From contig JAWSVB010000004.1 of NCBI GenBank assembly GCA_033852135.1, positions 221,541 through 285,540 of the forward strand: DNA of 64,000 nt. The letters are read 5' to 3'. The position numbers and the translations under genes were made by a program. Below, piece by piece: positions 18,390 through 26,093 of the stretch (within the stretch, counting starts at the first letter, position 1; every line of letters begins with the position of its first letter). The notes under the pieces are model-generated. The model saw nothing but the letters and a program-made list of their open reading frames with translations, was not told the DNA's origin and ran no database searches. Source of the stretch: QZLE01 sp033852135 (GTDB lineage Bacteria > Pseudomonadota > Gammaproteobacteria > QZLD01).

Positions 18390-18599
18390 ATGGAACTTGA
18401 CCCAATAGTAATTCCAGCACCATTCCCAGAGAATGTTAATCAGTTTGCCCATGTCTGGCCTACTGACGACCCAGCGCCTCAAGTTGGCCAGCTGCGTAAT
18501 TTCATCTTTGATGGAAAAACCTACACCCTGAAAATTCAAGAAATCATGGACCTAGGTGAAGGGTATTTAGGGGTTACCCTTAGCACCAAACCTTCTTAA
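18390..18599 (+). CDS. Small uncharacterised protein (69 residues)
   Basis: A short acidic protein rich in proline at the start (IVIPAPFPENVNQFAHVWP), followed by a predicted beta-rich part (FIFDGKTYTLKIQEIMDLGEGYLGVTL). It has no signal peptide, membrane segment or cysteine. An AGGTG site precedes the ATG at suitable spacing, and codon use looks like its neighbours, so it is probably real. It may share a transcript with the HDOD gene. Function unknown; not recognised. Confidence 0.6.
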   Translation: MELDPIVIPAPFPENVNQFAHVWPTDDPAPQVGQLRNFIFDGKTYTLKIQEIMDLGEGYLGVTLSTKPS

Positions 18600-18753
18600 C
18601 AACTCTATTGGGCTAAAACCCCAATATAAATTCCAGTTTATGCCATTAATTAACGTAACCACATACATTGCATTAATTCCATGAGCATTTCTTAAATGGT
18701 AATTATCATTACTAAACAAACACTCTTTTTAAAGCGTTATGAGCGCAGTAGCT

Positions 18754-19761
18754 TTAAAGCTCGTAGAGAGGCCACCTAGGCTTCGTATCAAAAGAAGTCT
18801 CCGCCTCTTGCCCCTGCATAAAACGGCGATACCCAGCATAGGCAATCATCGCACCATTATCGGTGCAAAACTGCATTGATGGGAAAAATAGCTCTGCACC
18901 AATTTTATCCATCTCTTCTTTTAACCTTTGGCGCAATCGTTTATTAGCCCCAACACCACCTGCAACTATCAACCTCTTGATTCCACGCTGCTCTATCGCC
19001 CTGCGGCATTTTATGATCATTGTATCAACGACAGCTTCCTGAAAGGCATATGCCACATCAGCCTTGGTTTGTTGTTCAAGCCCATGCTCTTGCACAGTAG
19101 TTATGGCAAAGGTCTTTAAGCCACTAAAGCTAAAATCTAAACCTGGTCGATTGGTCATTGGGCGCGGAAACCTAAACCTATCAGGATTACCATCTTCCGC
19201 CAACTTTGCTAAGACTGGCCCTCCCGGATATGAAAGCCCCAATAGCTTAGCAGTCTTATCGAACGCCTCACCTACAGCATCATCAAGCGATTCACCTAAA
19301 AGCTTATATTTTCCCAGCTCATCAACTTCAATCAGCATGGTGTGCCCACCCGATACCAGTAAAGCTATAAAAGGAAACTCAACCTTATTCTCCTTCTCCA
19401 GCATTGGGGCCAGTAGATGCCCCTCTAAGTGGTGAATACCAATAGCTGGGATATCCCAAGCCCAAGCCAAACTGCTAGCAGTTGCTGCCCCAACCAATAA
19501 TGCCCCCATAAGACCCGGGCCTTTGGTAAAAGCTATACCATCAATATCACTCTTATCACTATTTGATTCCTGCATAACCTGCCTAATCAATGGCGTAACC
19601 TTGCGCACATGATCTCGGGATGCCAATTCAGGAACCACACCACCATACTCGGCATGAATCGCAACCTGGCTATATAAAGCATGAGCCATCAAACCTTGCT
19701 CGCTATCATAAATAGCTACGCCAGTTTCATCACAAGATGTTTCTATTCCTAAAATTCGCAT
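18754..19761 (-). CDS. tsaD: tRNA N6-adenosine threonylcarbamoyltransferase TsaD
   Basis: A 335-residue ASKHA-fold enzyme. It starts MRILGIETSCDETGVA and has the metal-binding HHLEGHL motif, LLVSGGHTML, LDFSFSGLKT and IVAGGVGANKRLR, all diagnostic of TsaD. With TsaB/E it transfers the threonylcarbamoyl group to A37 of ANN-decoding tRNAs. The ATG at 19761 is preferred over a TTG one codon earlier. It is divergent from rpsU with a 159-nt gap, the common tsaD/rpsU arrangement of gammaproteobacteria. Confidence 0.97.
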   Translation of the reverse strand: MRILGIETSCDETGVAIYDSEQGLMAHALYSQVAIHAEYGGVVPELASRDHVRKVTPLIRQVMQESNSDKSDIDGIAFTKGPGLMGALLVGAATASSLAWAWDIPAIGIHHLEGHLLAPMLEKENKVEFPFIALLVSGGHTMLIEVDELGKYKLLGESLDDAVGEAFDKTAKLLGLSYPGGPVLAKLAEDGNPDRFRFPRPMTNRPGLDFSFSGLKTFAITTVQEHGLEQQTKADVAYAFQEAVVDTMIIKCRRAIEQRGIKRLIVAGGVGANKRLRQRLKEEMDKIGAELFFPSMQFCTDNGAMIAYAGYRRFMQGQEAETSFDTKPRWPLYEL

Positions 19762-19831
19762 CAATTAAACCATTATCAAGTTAAAATCAGCGGTTATTTT
19801 TAACCTAAATTAATCTTTCGGCAACATTTTT

Positions 19832-19860
19832 TTGCTTTTAAAAAAAACCAGGCGTAAAAT
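19832..19860 (+). promoter_or_regulatory. Predicted sigma70 promoter of rpsU
   Basis: TTGCTT (19832-19837), 17-bp spacer, TAAAAT (19855-19860). It is placed about 60 nt before the rpsU start, with an A-rich tract in the spacer. This is a match by eye to the -35/-10 consensus. Confidence 0.55.
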
Positions 19861-19866
19861 AATCGC

Positions 19867-19885
19867 CCCTGTCTATTTGACAGGG
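19867..19885 (+). promoter_or_regulatory. Leader hairpin of rpsU
   Basis: Stem ccctgtc (19867-19873) and gacaggg (19879-19885) with a 5-nt loop, between the predicted promoter and the rpsU start. It could be a translational control site or transcript-stabilising hairpin; the role is not known. No U-run follows directly (gattttcatt). Confidence 0.4.
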
Positions 19886-19920
19886 ATTTTCATTAACTTT
19901 TTAACAGGGTGTGATAATAA

Positions 19921-20136
19921 ATGCCAATCGTAAAAGTAAAAGACAACGAGCCATTTGACGTTGCTCTACGTCGCTTCAAGCGTGCTTGTGAAAAAGCAGG
20001 TGTTCTTTCTGAGGTTCGTAGACGTGAATACTACGAAAAACCAACAGTAGAGCGTAAACGCAAAAAAGCAGCGGCAGTTAAGCGTCATCTTAAGAAGACG
20101 TCTCGTGACAGCATGAAGCGCGTAAGAATGTACTAA
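19921..20136 (+). CDS. rpsU: Ribosomal protein S21
   Basis: A 71-residue basic protein beginning MPIVKVKDNEPFDVALRRFKR, with AGVLSEVRRREYYEKPTVERKRKKAAAVKR, the S21 consensus; length is exact for the family. It acts in 30S-subunit initiation. It is followed by yqeY after 77 nt. In many gammaproteobacteria dnaG and rpoD complete this block, but here they do not follow within the window. Confidence 0.98.
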   Translation: MPIVKVKDNEPFDVALRRFKRACEKAGVLSEVRRREYYEKPTVERKRKKAAAVKRHLKKTSRDSMKRVRMY

Positions 20137-20213
20137 ACCAAAGTGTAAACTTTGATTAATGTACAACAGCGTATTTATATATTTAAACTAATAACTTCAT
20201 ACGGAAACCTATC

Positions 20214-20654
20214 GTGAAACAACGTATTACCGATGAAATGAAATCTTCCATGCGAGGGGGTGATAAAAAGCGTCTCGGTGTAATCAGATTGATTATGGCT
20301 GCCATCAAACAAAAAGAGGTTGATGAGCGCATTGAACTTAACGATGACCAGATTATTGATATTATATCAAAAATGGTCAAACAGCGTCGTGAGTCAATTG
20401 TTCAATATGAAAAAGCCGAAAGGGCCGACCTGGCTGAACAGGAAGCCTATGAAATTGAAGTTCTACAAGAATTTCTACCTGAGTCACTAAGTGATGAAGA
20501 GATCGCACAAGAGATAGCCAAGGCTGTTGAAGAAACTGGTGCATCTTCGATCCGCGACATGGGTAAAGTTATGGGCATTTTAAAAACTCGTCTTGCTGGA
20601 AAAGCGGAGATGGGTGCTGTAGGCGCTAAAGTTAAAGAGCAGTTATCTGCATAA
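20214..20654 (+). CDS. yqeY: GatB/YqeY domain protein
   Basis: A 146-residue helical protein that starts with GTG (20214). It has the segments RLGVIRLIMAAIKQKEVD and YEIEVLQEFLPESLSDEEI, then RDMGKVMGILKTRLAGKAEMG, which match the YqeY domain shared with the GatB C-terminus. A tRNA-related role is assumed from that shared domain but not proven. It follows rpsU, as in many proteobacteria. The next gene (TonB-family) is 251 nt away and probably separately transcribed. Confidence 0.93.
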   Translation: MKQRITDEMKSSMRGGDKKRLGVIRLIMAAIKQKEVDERIELNDDQIIDIISKMVKQRRESIVQYEKAERADLAEQEAYEIEVLQEFLPESLSDEEIAQEIAKAVEETGASSIRDMGKVMGILKTRLAGKAEMGAVGAKVKEQLSA

Positions 20655-20905
20655 CCCCCTAACCCGTATATTTCGAGATTTCTAATCAACTGGAAACGAT
20701 ATATACGGGCTAGGCTTTAACACAGTCCTACCAAAACCAAACAATACAAAAATCTAATTTGCCAACAATTATATATCTACAGGTAACCCTATCTGTATTA
20801 GCGCTTTTTTTTATTCCACATTCAAGCTAAAATCATCACCTGTATAAAATTATTACTCATGGAATTTAGGGCGATGTTAGCCCATCACAAGGATTAAAGT
20901 AGCAG

Positions 20906-21745
20906 ATGTCGGATATCTACAAACAGTCATATGACCGCCTAGGAATTACCATATTCTTTGCTTGCGTCATTCACGCACTGGTGATTTTTTTCTTCTCTTT
21001 TATATCCCTGCAGATGCCAAAAAAAACCGCTACTGACAAAATTGAAGTAACTATTGCCAAAAGACCTTCCCGCACCACACCAAAAGAGTTCGATTACATA
21101 GCTCAAGCAGACCAAAATGGTGGCGGAGAAAAAGAGAAAAAAGAGAAGCCTACAGATGATAATACGGCTCTATCTCCTGATGTTGGACAAGAGGAAGCAC
21201 CACTACGTAGCGCGCCAGAAGAATCCATTGAAGAGATCAAAAAGAACGAGATCATAAGTTCTCAATCTGAAGATCAAAAGAAAACCCAAAAACCTGAGCA
21301 AGATTCAGAACAAGTTGAGGCACAACCTCCAGCAGAAATTAACTTTAAAATGATGGATATTGCTCAGCTTGAAGCATTGAATAATAACCAAAAGAAGCAA
21401 TACGCAAAAAAAGCCAAATCAAAAACAATTGACCCAAGCACGAAAAAGAAAGTTGAGGCCAGATACATAGGGATGTGGAGCGAAAAGATGCAAACTTTTG
21501 CGGACAATAACTTCAAAATCAACCCATATGCAGACAAGCTTCGAGGTTCTGTTGTTATTGAAACCTCAATCTTACCCAACGGCAATGTATTTCTTATTCA
21601 AGTAATTAAGCCGTCAGGCAACTCTATGCTTGATAACACCATGATAAGTTATATAAAAAATGCCGCGCCCTATGAAAAATTCCCTGAAGAACTTAAGAAT
21701 TTTGAGTTGATAAAAATTCAACGTCAATTCAACTTCAAAGATTAG
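20906..21745 (+). CDS. tonB: TonB-family energy-transducer-like protein
   Basis: A 279-residue protein. It has a cytoplasmic stub, one membrane helix (about 13-35, IFFACVIHALVIFFFSFI), a long charged Lys/Glu/Gln/Pro-rich periplasmic spacer (about 45-190), and a C-terminal TonB-like domain (about 205-279) with LRGSVVIETSILPNGNVFLIQVIKPSGN. Position before yqgE-ruvX-pyrR-pyrB matches P. aeruginosa tonB3, whose product is needed for twitching motility and pilus assembly; that parallel is inference from synteny. An ExbB/ExbD pair is not adjacent. Confidence 0.85.
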   Translation: MSDIYKQSYDRLGITIFFACVIHALVIFFFSFISLQMPKKTATDKIEVTIAKRPSRTTPKEFDYIAQADQNGGGEKEKKEKPTDDNTALSPDVGQEEAPLRSAPEESIEEIKKNEIISSQSEDQKKTQKPEQDSEQVEAQPPAEINFKMMDIAQLEALNNNQKKQYAKKAKSKTIDPSTKKKVEARYIGMWSEKMQTFADNNFKINPYADKLRGSVVIETSILPNGNVFLIQVIKPSGNSMLDNTMISYIKNAAPYEKFPEELKNFELIKIQRQFNFKD

Positions 21746-21874
21746 ATAGCAAAACTAGCTGGCAAACTAAAACGCCAAAGCAATCACATACCTATTATCT
21801 TTTTGCTCTTTATAGTAAATAAATTTACGAATAGCGTCATTTCTAACTTTTTCACAAAACTTTCAGGTCAGCTT

Positions 21875-21898
21875 AGCCTATAATAAGCTGTATAGGCT
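21875..21898 (+). promoter_or_regulatory. Hairpin in the region upstream of yqgE
   Basis: Stem agcctata (21875-21882) with tataggct (21891-21898), 8-nt loop, about 45 nt before the yqgE ATG. No U-run follows, so it is more likely a leader structure or operator-like palindrome than a terminator. Confidence 0.3.
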
Positions 21899-21943
21899 GA
21901 TTTGCAGTTGCCTATTAATAATTACACGGGGATAATCCATTTT

Positions 21944-22525
21944 ATGGAAGTAATAGATTCACTAACTAACCACATTCTTATCGCGATGCCAACTTTGGCA
22001 GACCCAAACTTTTTCCAATCAGTTGTACTCATATGTCAGCACACTGAAGAGGGAGCCATGGGGATAATTATTAATCGTCCTACAGATATAAGCCTGGGCG
22101 AGATATTGGTTCACCTTGAAGTTAAAGAATCTATTGGCGCTAACGCAACAGACACTGAGCTGATGAACATCCCTGTATTTGTTGGCGGACCATTACAACG
22201 CGAAAGAGGCTTTGTAATCCATGAACCCCATGGCAAATGGGAGTCTTCAGCTGTTATCTCCGATTCTATCGAGATAACCTCATCTCGAGACATTCTTGAA
22301 GCGATCTCAGAAGGAAATGGGCCAGAAAAGAAATTTGTTGCCTTGGGTTATGCAGCATGGGCTCCAGGCCAACTTGAAGAGGAGATGATTCAAAATTCAT
22401 GGCTTAGTGGGCCAATGGAGCCATCTCTAATATTTGAAGTATCCGACGATGAACGCTGGCAAGCTGCTGCTGCGTCAATTGGTGTTGATCTAAATCTACT
22501 CTCTGAATATTCAGGTCATGCCTAA
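21944..22525 (+). CDS. yqgE: YqgE/AlgH family protein
   Basis: A 193-residue protein of the YqgE (AlgH) family. Motifs: NHILIAMPTLADPNFFQSVV, EGAMGIIINRP, VFVGGPLQRERGFVIH, and GYAAWAPGQLEEE with W after it. Biochemical function is unsettled; AlgH influences alginate regulation in pseudomonads. The open frame begins at a TTG (21902), but the ATG at 21944, behind an ACGGGG site, gives the family-typical N-terminus and is chosen. It lies before ruvX in the conserved yqgE-ruvX-pyr cluster. Confidence 0.93.
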   Translation: MEVIDSLTNHILIAMPTLADPNFFQSVVLICQHTEEGAMGIIINRPTDISLGEILVHLEVKESIGANATDTELMNIPVFVGGPLQRERGFVIHEPHGKWESSAVISDSIEITSSRDILEAISEGNGPEKKFVALGYAAWAPGQLEEEMIQNSWLSGPMEPSLIFEVSDDERWQAAAASIGVDLNLLSEYSGHA

Positions 22526-22696
22526 CTAAAACCTAGTTTTTATCATTAATAAATTAAGATACCTATAAATCAAGGTTCCTATAAACCATAGTTACGCATA
22601 GAAATAGTCTATATCCATATTTTTATATGTGGCATCTTTTCAACAATCCCATTATCAAATAAAATACTTAAGCTTAAACTATCCTGACAGAAGAAT

Positions 22697-23122
22697 ATGA
22701 CCAAAACCTACCTTGGATTTGACTACGGAATGCAGCGCATCGGCGTAGCTGTTGGACAGTCAATTACTGGTACTAGCCGCTCCCTAATAACTATAAAATG
22801 TAATAATGGTGCTCCTGATTGGGAGCATATAAGCAAACTCCTGGATGAGTGGAAACCAGATGCACTGGTTGTCGGTGTTCCACTGCATATGGATGGCACT
22901 GAACAGGAGATGACAAAAAATGCAAAACGCTTCGCACGAAGACTGGAAGGAAGATATAATATTCAGGCTTTTACCGTTGATGAGCGTCTGTCATCACGCA
23001 AAGCGGAAGAACTAATAGCTAAACGACGTGCTGCAGGTATCAGCAAACGCTCCAAAACTGGAGATTGCGACAAGATCGCAGCACAAATCATACTGCAAGA
23101 CTGGCTCGATAGCTCAACCTGA
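22697..23122 (+). CDS. ruvX: Holliday-junction resolvase-like / pre-16S rRNA nuclease (RuvX/YqgF)
   Basis: A 141-residue RNase H-fold protein. FDYGMQRIGVAVG supplies the first catalytic aspartate, VVGVPLHMDGTEQEM the middle motif with a G-x-P loop, and FTVDERLSSRKAEE the second acidic motif; GDCDKIAAQIIL ends it. YqgF takes part in 16S rRNA 5'-end maturation in E. coli and was earlier proposed as a resolvase. It is the first of the tightly packed ruvX-pyrR-pyrB-pyrC' group. Confidence 0.95.
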   Translation: MTKTYLGFDYGMQRIGVAVGQSITGTSRSLITIKCNNGAPDWEHISKLLDEWKPDALVVGVPLHMDGTEQEMTKNAKRFARRLEGRYNIQAFTVDERLSSRKAEELIAKRRAAGISKRSKTGDCDKIAAQIILQDWLDSST

Positions 23123-23143
23123 AATAGCTGCATGGAAGTTAAT

Positions 23144-23647
23144 ATGACAACTGATAATGTGAACCAACTGCTCTCCGATATGGCGGAACAGCTACAACAA
23201 ATGATCCAAACAAGAAAATTAAAAAACCCGGCGATGATTGGTATTCAGAGCGGTGGAATTTGGGTCGCAGAAGAGTTGCATAAGATGCTCAATATCAAAG
23301 ATCCACTAGGCAACCTCGGAATCTCTTTCTACCGTGACGATTTTAGTCAAATCGGCCTGCATCCTCAGGTAGGCCCTTCGGACTTACCATTCTCTACAGA
23401 GCACCGAGATATCATCCTAGTAGATGATGTCCTATTTACCGGACGTACCATCAGAGCAGCAATCAATGCGATATTTGACTTTGGTCGTCCAGACTCTATT
23501 ATTCTTGCCGTTCTAGTAGATCGTGGGCACCGCGACTTGCCGATTCAACCAGATGTTATTGGTAAAACCGTTGAGCTTGCAGCCAATGAACAGATTAAAC
23601 TATCCGGTCCAACCCCGTTAAAATTGAGTGTGCACAAAGTATCATGA
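23144..23647 (+). CDS. pyrR: Bifunctional pyrimidine regulator / uracil phosphoribosyltransferase PyrR
   Basis: A 167-residue type I phosphoribosyltransferase with the PRPP loop DIILVDDVLFTGRTIRAA, IGIQSGGIWVAEEL, and DRGHRDLPIQPDVIGK, which is typical of PyrR. In firmicutes PyrR binds pyr mRNA; in pseudomonads its role is less clear. The ATG at 23144 has GGAAG 5 nt upstream and is preferred over one four codons earlier. It overlaps pyrB by 4 nt (ATGA), indicating coupling. No pyr attenuator was recognised upstream. Confidence 0.93.
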   Translation: MTTDNVNQLLSDMAEQLQQMIQTRKLKNPAMIGIQSGGIWVAEELHKMLNIKDPLGNLGISFYRDDFSQIGLHPQVGPSDLPFSTEHRDIILVDDVLFTGRTIRAAINAIFDFGRPDSIILAVLVDRGHRDLPIQPDVIGKTVELAANEQIKLSGPTPLKLSVHKVS

Positions 23648-24606
23648 ATATACAGCTAACCAAAGATGGCAAACTAAAGCACTTCCTCACCACTGAAGGG
23701 CTTTCCAAAGAGATCCTAACTGAGATTCTCGACACTGCAGAGAACTTTTCCACCGTGGCAAATATGCCGGTAAAAAAGGTTCCTCTACTACGCGGCAAAA
23801 CTATAATCAATCTGTTCTTTGAGAACAGTACCCGCACCAGAACCACATTTGACCTTGCTGCAACTAGGCTTTCTGCTGATGTGGTAAATATGAATATCAG
23901 CACCTCTGCAACATCCAAGGGTGAAAGTCTGCTCGATACTCTAAGAAACCTTGAGGCGATGAGCTGCGATATGTTTGTAGTTCGCCATGCCGATACTGGT
24001 GCCGCACATTTTATCGCCAATAATGTTGCACCCCATATCAGCGTACTAAACGCTGGTGATGGTCAGCACGCCCACCCAACTCAAGCAATGCTTGATGTAT
24101 TCACACTCAGGCAGCAAAAAGGGGATTTTGAACCACTTAGTGTCGCGATCGTTGGTGACATCATGCACTCCCGTGTTGCCCGCTCTAATATCCATGCACT
24201 GAAAACCCTAGGCGTTAAAGACCTGAGAGTTGTTGGTCCACGCACTCTTATGCCAAAGGATATCGAAGATCTTGGCGTTGAAGTTTGCTATGACATGAAA
24301 CGCGGCATCGCTGATACCGACGCAATCATCATGTTGCGTTTACAACGCGAAAGAATGCAAGGGGAACTACTCCCGAGTGAAAGCGAATACTACAGCATGT
24401 TTGGCCTTACTGAAGAAAAGCTGAAACTAGCAAAGCCAGATGTTACCGTAATGCACCCTGGCCCAATCAACCGCGGCGTAGAGATTGAATCATCTGTTGC
24501 TGATGGCAAACATTCCGTTATTCTACAGCAGGTGACCAACGGCCTTGCAATTAGAATGGCTGTTATGTCATTAACCCTTGGGCATCAAACGGAGGAGTCA
24601 GCGTAA
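23644..24606 (+). CDS. pyrB: Aspartate carbamoyltransferase catalytic chain
   Basis: A 320-residue transcarbamoylase. It has the carbamoyl-phosphate motif FFENSTRTRTTFDLAA, the aspartate-site NAGDGQHAHPTQAMLD, and VMHPGPINRGVEIESSV. It makes carbamoyl aspartate in pyrimidine synthesis. Its partner is the adjacent pyrC', whose start overlaps the pyrB end by 1 nt (TAATG). No pyrI regulatory chain is present, consistent with the class A ATCase of pseudomonads, in which PyrB and PyrC' assemble together. Confidence 0.97.
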   Translation: MNIQLTKDGKLKHFLTTEGLSKEILTEILDTAENFSTVANMPVKKVPLLRGKTIINLFFENSTRTRTTFDLAATRLSADVVNMNISTSATSKGESLLDTLRNLEAMSCDMFVVRHADTGAAHFIANNVAPHISVLNAGDGQHAHPTQAMLDVFTLRQQKGDFEPLSVAIVGDIMHSRVARSNIHALKTLGVKDLRVVGPRTLMPKDIEDLGVEVCYDMKRGIADTDAIIMLRLQRERMQGELLPSESEYYSMFGLTEEKLKLAKPDVTVMHPGPINRGVEIESSVADGKHSVILQQVTNGLAIRMAVMSLTLGHQTEESA

Positions 24607-25898
24607 TGACCAATATAGCTAATAACATTGCGATTGAAAATGGTCGTGTGATCGATCCAGCTAACAATATCGACTCCAATACAAATATCTATATCAGCAA
24701 CGGCATCATCACCCATATTGGTGATAAAGCACCGGCTGATTTTTGTGCTGAGCAAACTATCGATGCTTCTGACAAAATTGTTTGTCCGGGAATTGTAGAT
24801 ATGTGCGCGCGTCTACGCGACCCAGGCCAAACTCAAAAGGGAACAATTGCCAGTGAAACTAATGCTGCCGCAGCTGCAGGTATCACTACCATCTGCTGCC
24901 CACCAGACACATCCCCGGTAATTGATACCACATCTGTGGTTGAGCTGATTCGTAGCCGCCAGGAAAGCGCCGGAATGACCAAGATAGTACCTCTAGCAGC
25001 GATAACTAAAAACCTTGGCGGTGAAAACCTAAGCAGCATGGCATCACTTAAAAAAGCTGGCTGCGTTGGCGTTTCTGATGGTCGCAAACCGATAGCTAAT
25101 AGCATGGTACTGCGTAGAGCGATGCAATATGCTGACACCTATGATCTAAAGGTATTTTTATCCCCAATCGATCCATGGCTCAATGAAAATGGTTGTGCTC
25201 ATGAAGGCAAGGTCAGCACCCGTTTTGGCATTCCAGCTCTGCCAGAAGCGACAGAGACTGCTGCCATCGCACGCGACCTTGCTCTAGTTGAACAGAGCGG
25301 CATCAAGATCCATTTCAACCAACTCTCCACCAAACAAGGGGCCAAACTGGTTGCAATGGGACAAAAAGATGGGCAGAAAATAACTGCTGATGTCAGTGCG
25401 CACCAACTATTCTTTACCGAAAACAATCTTAGTAATTTTGATAGCGCCTACCATGTACGCCCACCATTTCGAACTACTGAAGATAAAGAGGGACTACGTG
25501 AAGCACTGAAAAGTGGGGTGATTGGTGCTATATGCTCAGACCATCAACCACATGAACCTGATGCCAAGATCGGGCCTTTCCCCACCACAGAACCTGGAAT
25601 CTCTGCTTTAGAGACGCTGCTCCCATTAACTATTAAGCTTGTTGATGAGGGATTGCTAAACCTATCTGAGGCCATTGAAAAAATCACAGCTGGGCCGGCA
25701 ACCATCCTTAACATTGATGCCGGCACTCTTGGGCTAGGCTCGGTTGCTGATGTCTGTGTATTTGACCCTGATTTGGAGTGGGCTTTAACCGAAAACGAGA
25801 TGCTGAGTATGGGGAAAAACACCCCGCTTCTTGGGCAGTCGATAAAAGGGCGAGCTACCCATACCGTTATAGATGGGAAAGTGGTTTTTGAGCGATAA
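24606..25898 (+). CDS. pyrC': Catalytically inactive dihydroorotase-like subunit PyrC' (PyrX)
   Basis: A 430-residue amidohydrolase-fold protein aligned along its full length with type I dihydroorotases (CPGIVDMCARLRDPGQTQKG, HEGKVSTRFGIPALPEATE, AICSDHQPHEPDAKIGPF). The zinc ligands are lost: the expected HxH after VDM reads CAR, the histidine of the HCED-type motif is replaced (SPID), and the HxCH-type position reads HFNQ. Only the late SDH is kept. This matches the structural PyrC' of pseudomonads, needed to assemble ATCase; a working dihydroorotase must be encoded elsewhere. Confidence 0.93.
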   Translation: MTNIANNIAIENGRVIDPANNIDSNTNIYISNGIITHIGDKAPADFCAEQTIDASDKIVCPGIVDMCARLRDPGQTQKGTIASETNAAAAAGITTICCPPDTSPVIDTTSVVELIRSRQESAGMTKIVPLAAITKNLGGENLSSMASLKKAGCVGVSDGRKPIANSMVLRRAMQYADTYDLKVFLSPIDPWLNENGCAHEGKVSTRFGIPALPEATETAAIARDLALVEQSGIKIHFNQLSTKQGAKLVAMGQKDGQKITADVSAHQLFFTENNLSNFDSAYHVRPPFRTTEDKEGLREALKSGVIGAICSDHQPHEPDAKIGPFPTTEPGISALETLLPLTIKLVDEGLLNLSEAIEKITAGPATILNIDAGTLGLGSVADVCVFDPDLEWALTENEMLSMGKNTPLLGQSIKGRATHTVIDGKVVFER

Positions 25899-25907
25899 GA
25901 TATAACT

Positions 25908-25928
25908 GGTGGGCAGTGCCCACCCTAC
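25908..25928. repeat. Palindromic repeat of the GGTGGGCA-TGCCCACC type
   Basis: Eight-bp arms ggtgggca/tgcccacc around a single base, followed by CTAC, 9 nt after the pyrC' stop. From memory, this motif recurs between genes in many proteobacteria and cyanobacteria as a REP-like palindrome. It may end the pyr transcript, though there is no U-run. Confidence 0.5.
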
Positions 25929-25974
25929 AAAACTGCTATCTTCAAAACTGAATTGATATAATCGTTACATCATA

Positions 25975-26093
25975 ATTCTGAAGATATTTTTTCAATATCA
26001 AGGCACAACGAAGCCTTATAAGGGCGCATATTTAAATATGTAACCGAATAAGGCTGAAGTTGTAACGCAGTATTAGGAGAAATAGATCAGAAT
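25975..26093. repeat. Hairpin element copy A, abutting the rdgC stop codon
   Basis: A 119-bp imperfect palindrome with ends attctg (25975-25980) and cagaat (26088-26093) and a central catatttaaatatg palindrome. The outer 35 nt closely match copy B at 31601-31721. The right end shares one base with the rdgC stop codon. No open frame is inside, so it is MITE/REP-like rather than an autonomous element. Confidence 0.7.

Noticed and set aside
23644..24606. pyr attenuator or PyrR-binding mRNA site upstream of pyrB
   Set aside because: pyrR overlaps pyrB by 4 nt and no terminator/antiterminator pair or conserved PyrR loop was found.
25908..26093. Possible insertion sequence after pyrC'
   Set aside because: Only palindromic repeats; no transposase frame or target-site duplication could be identified.
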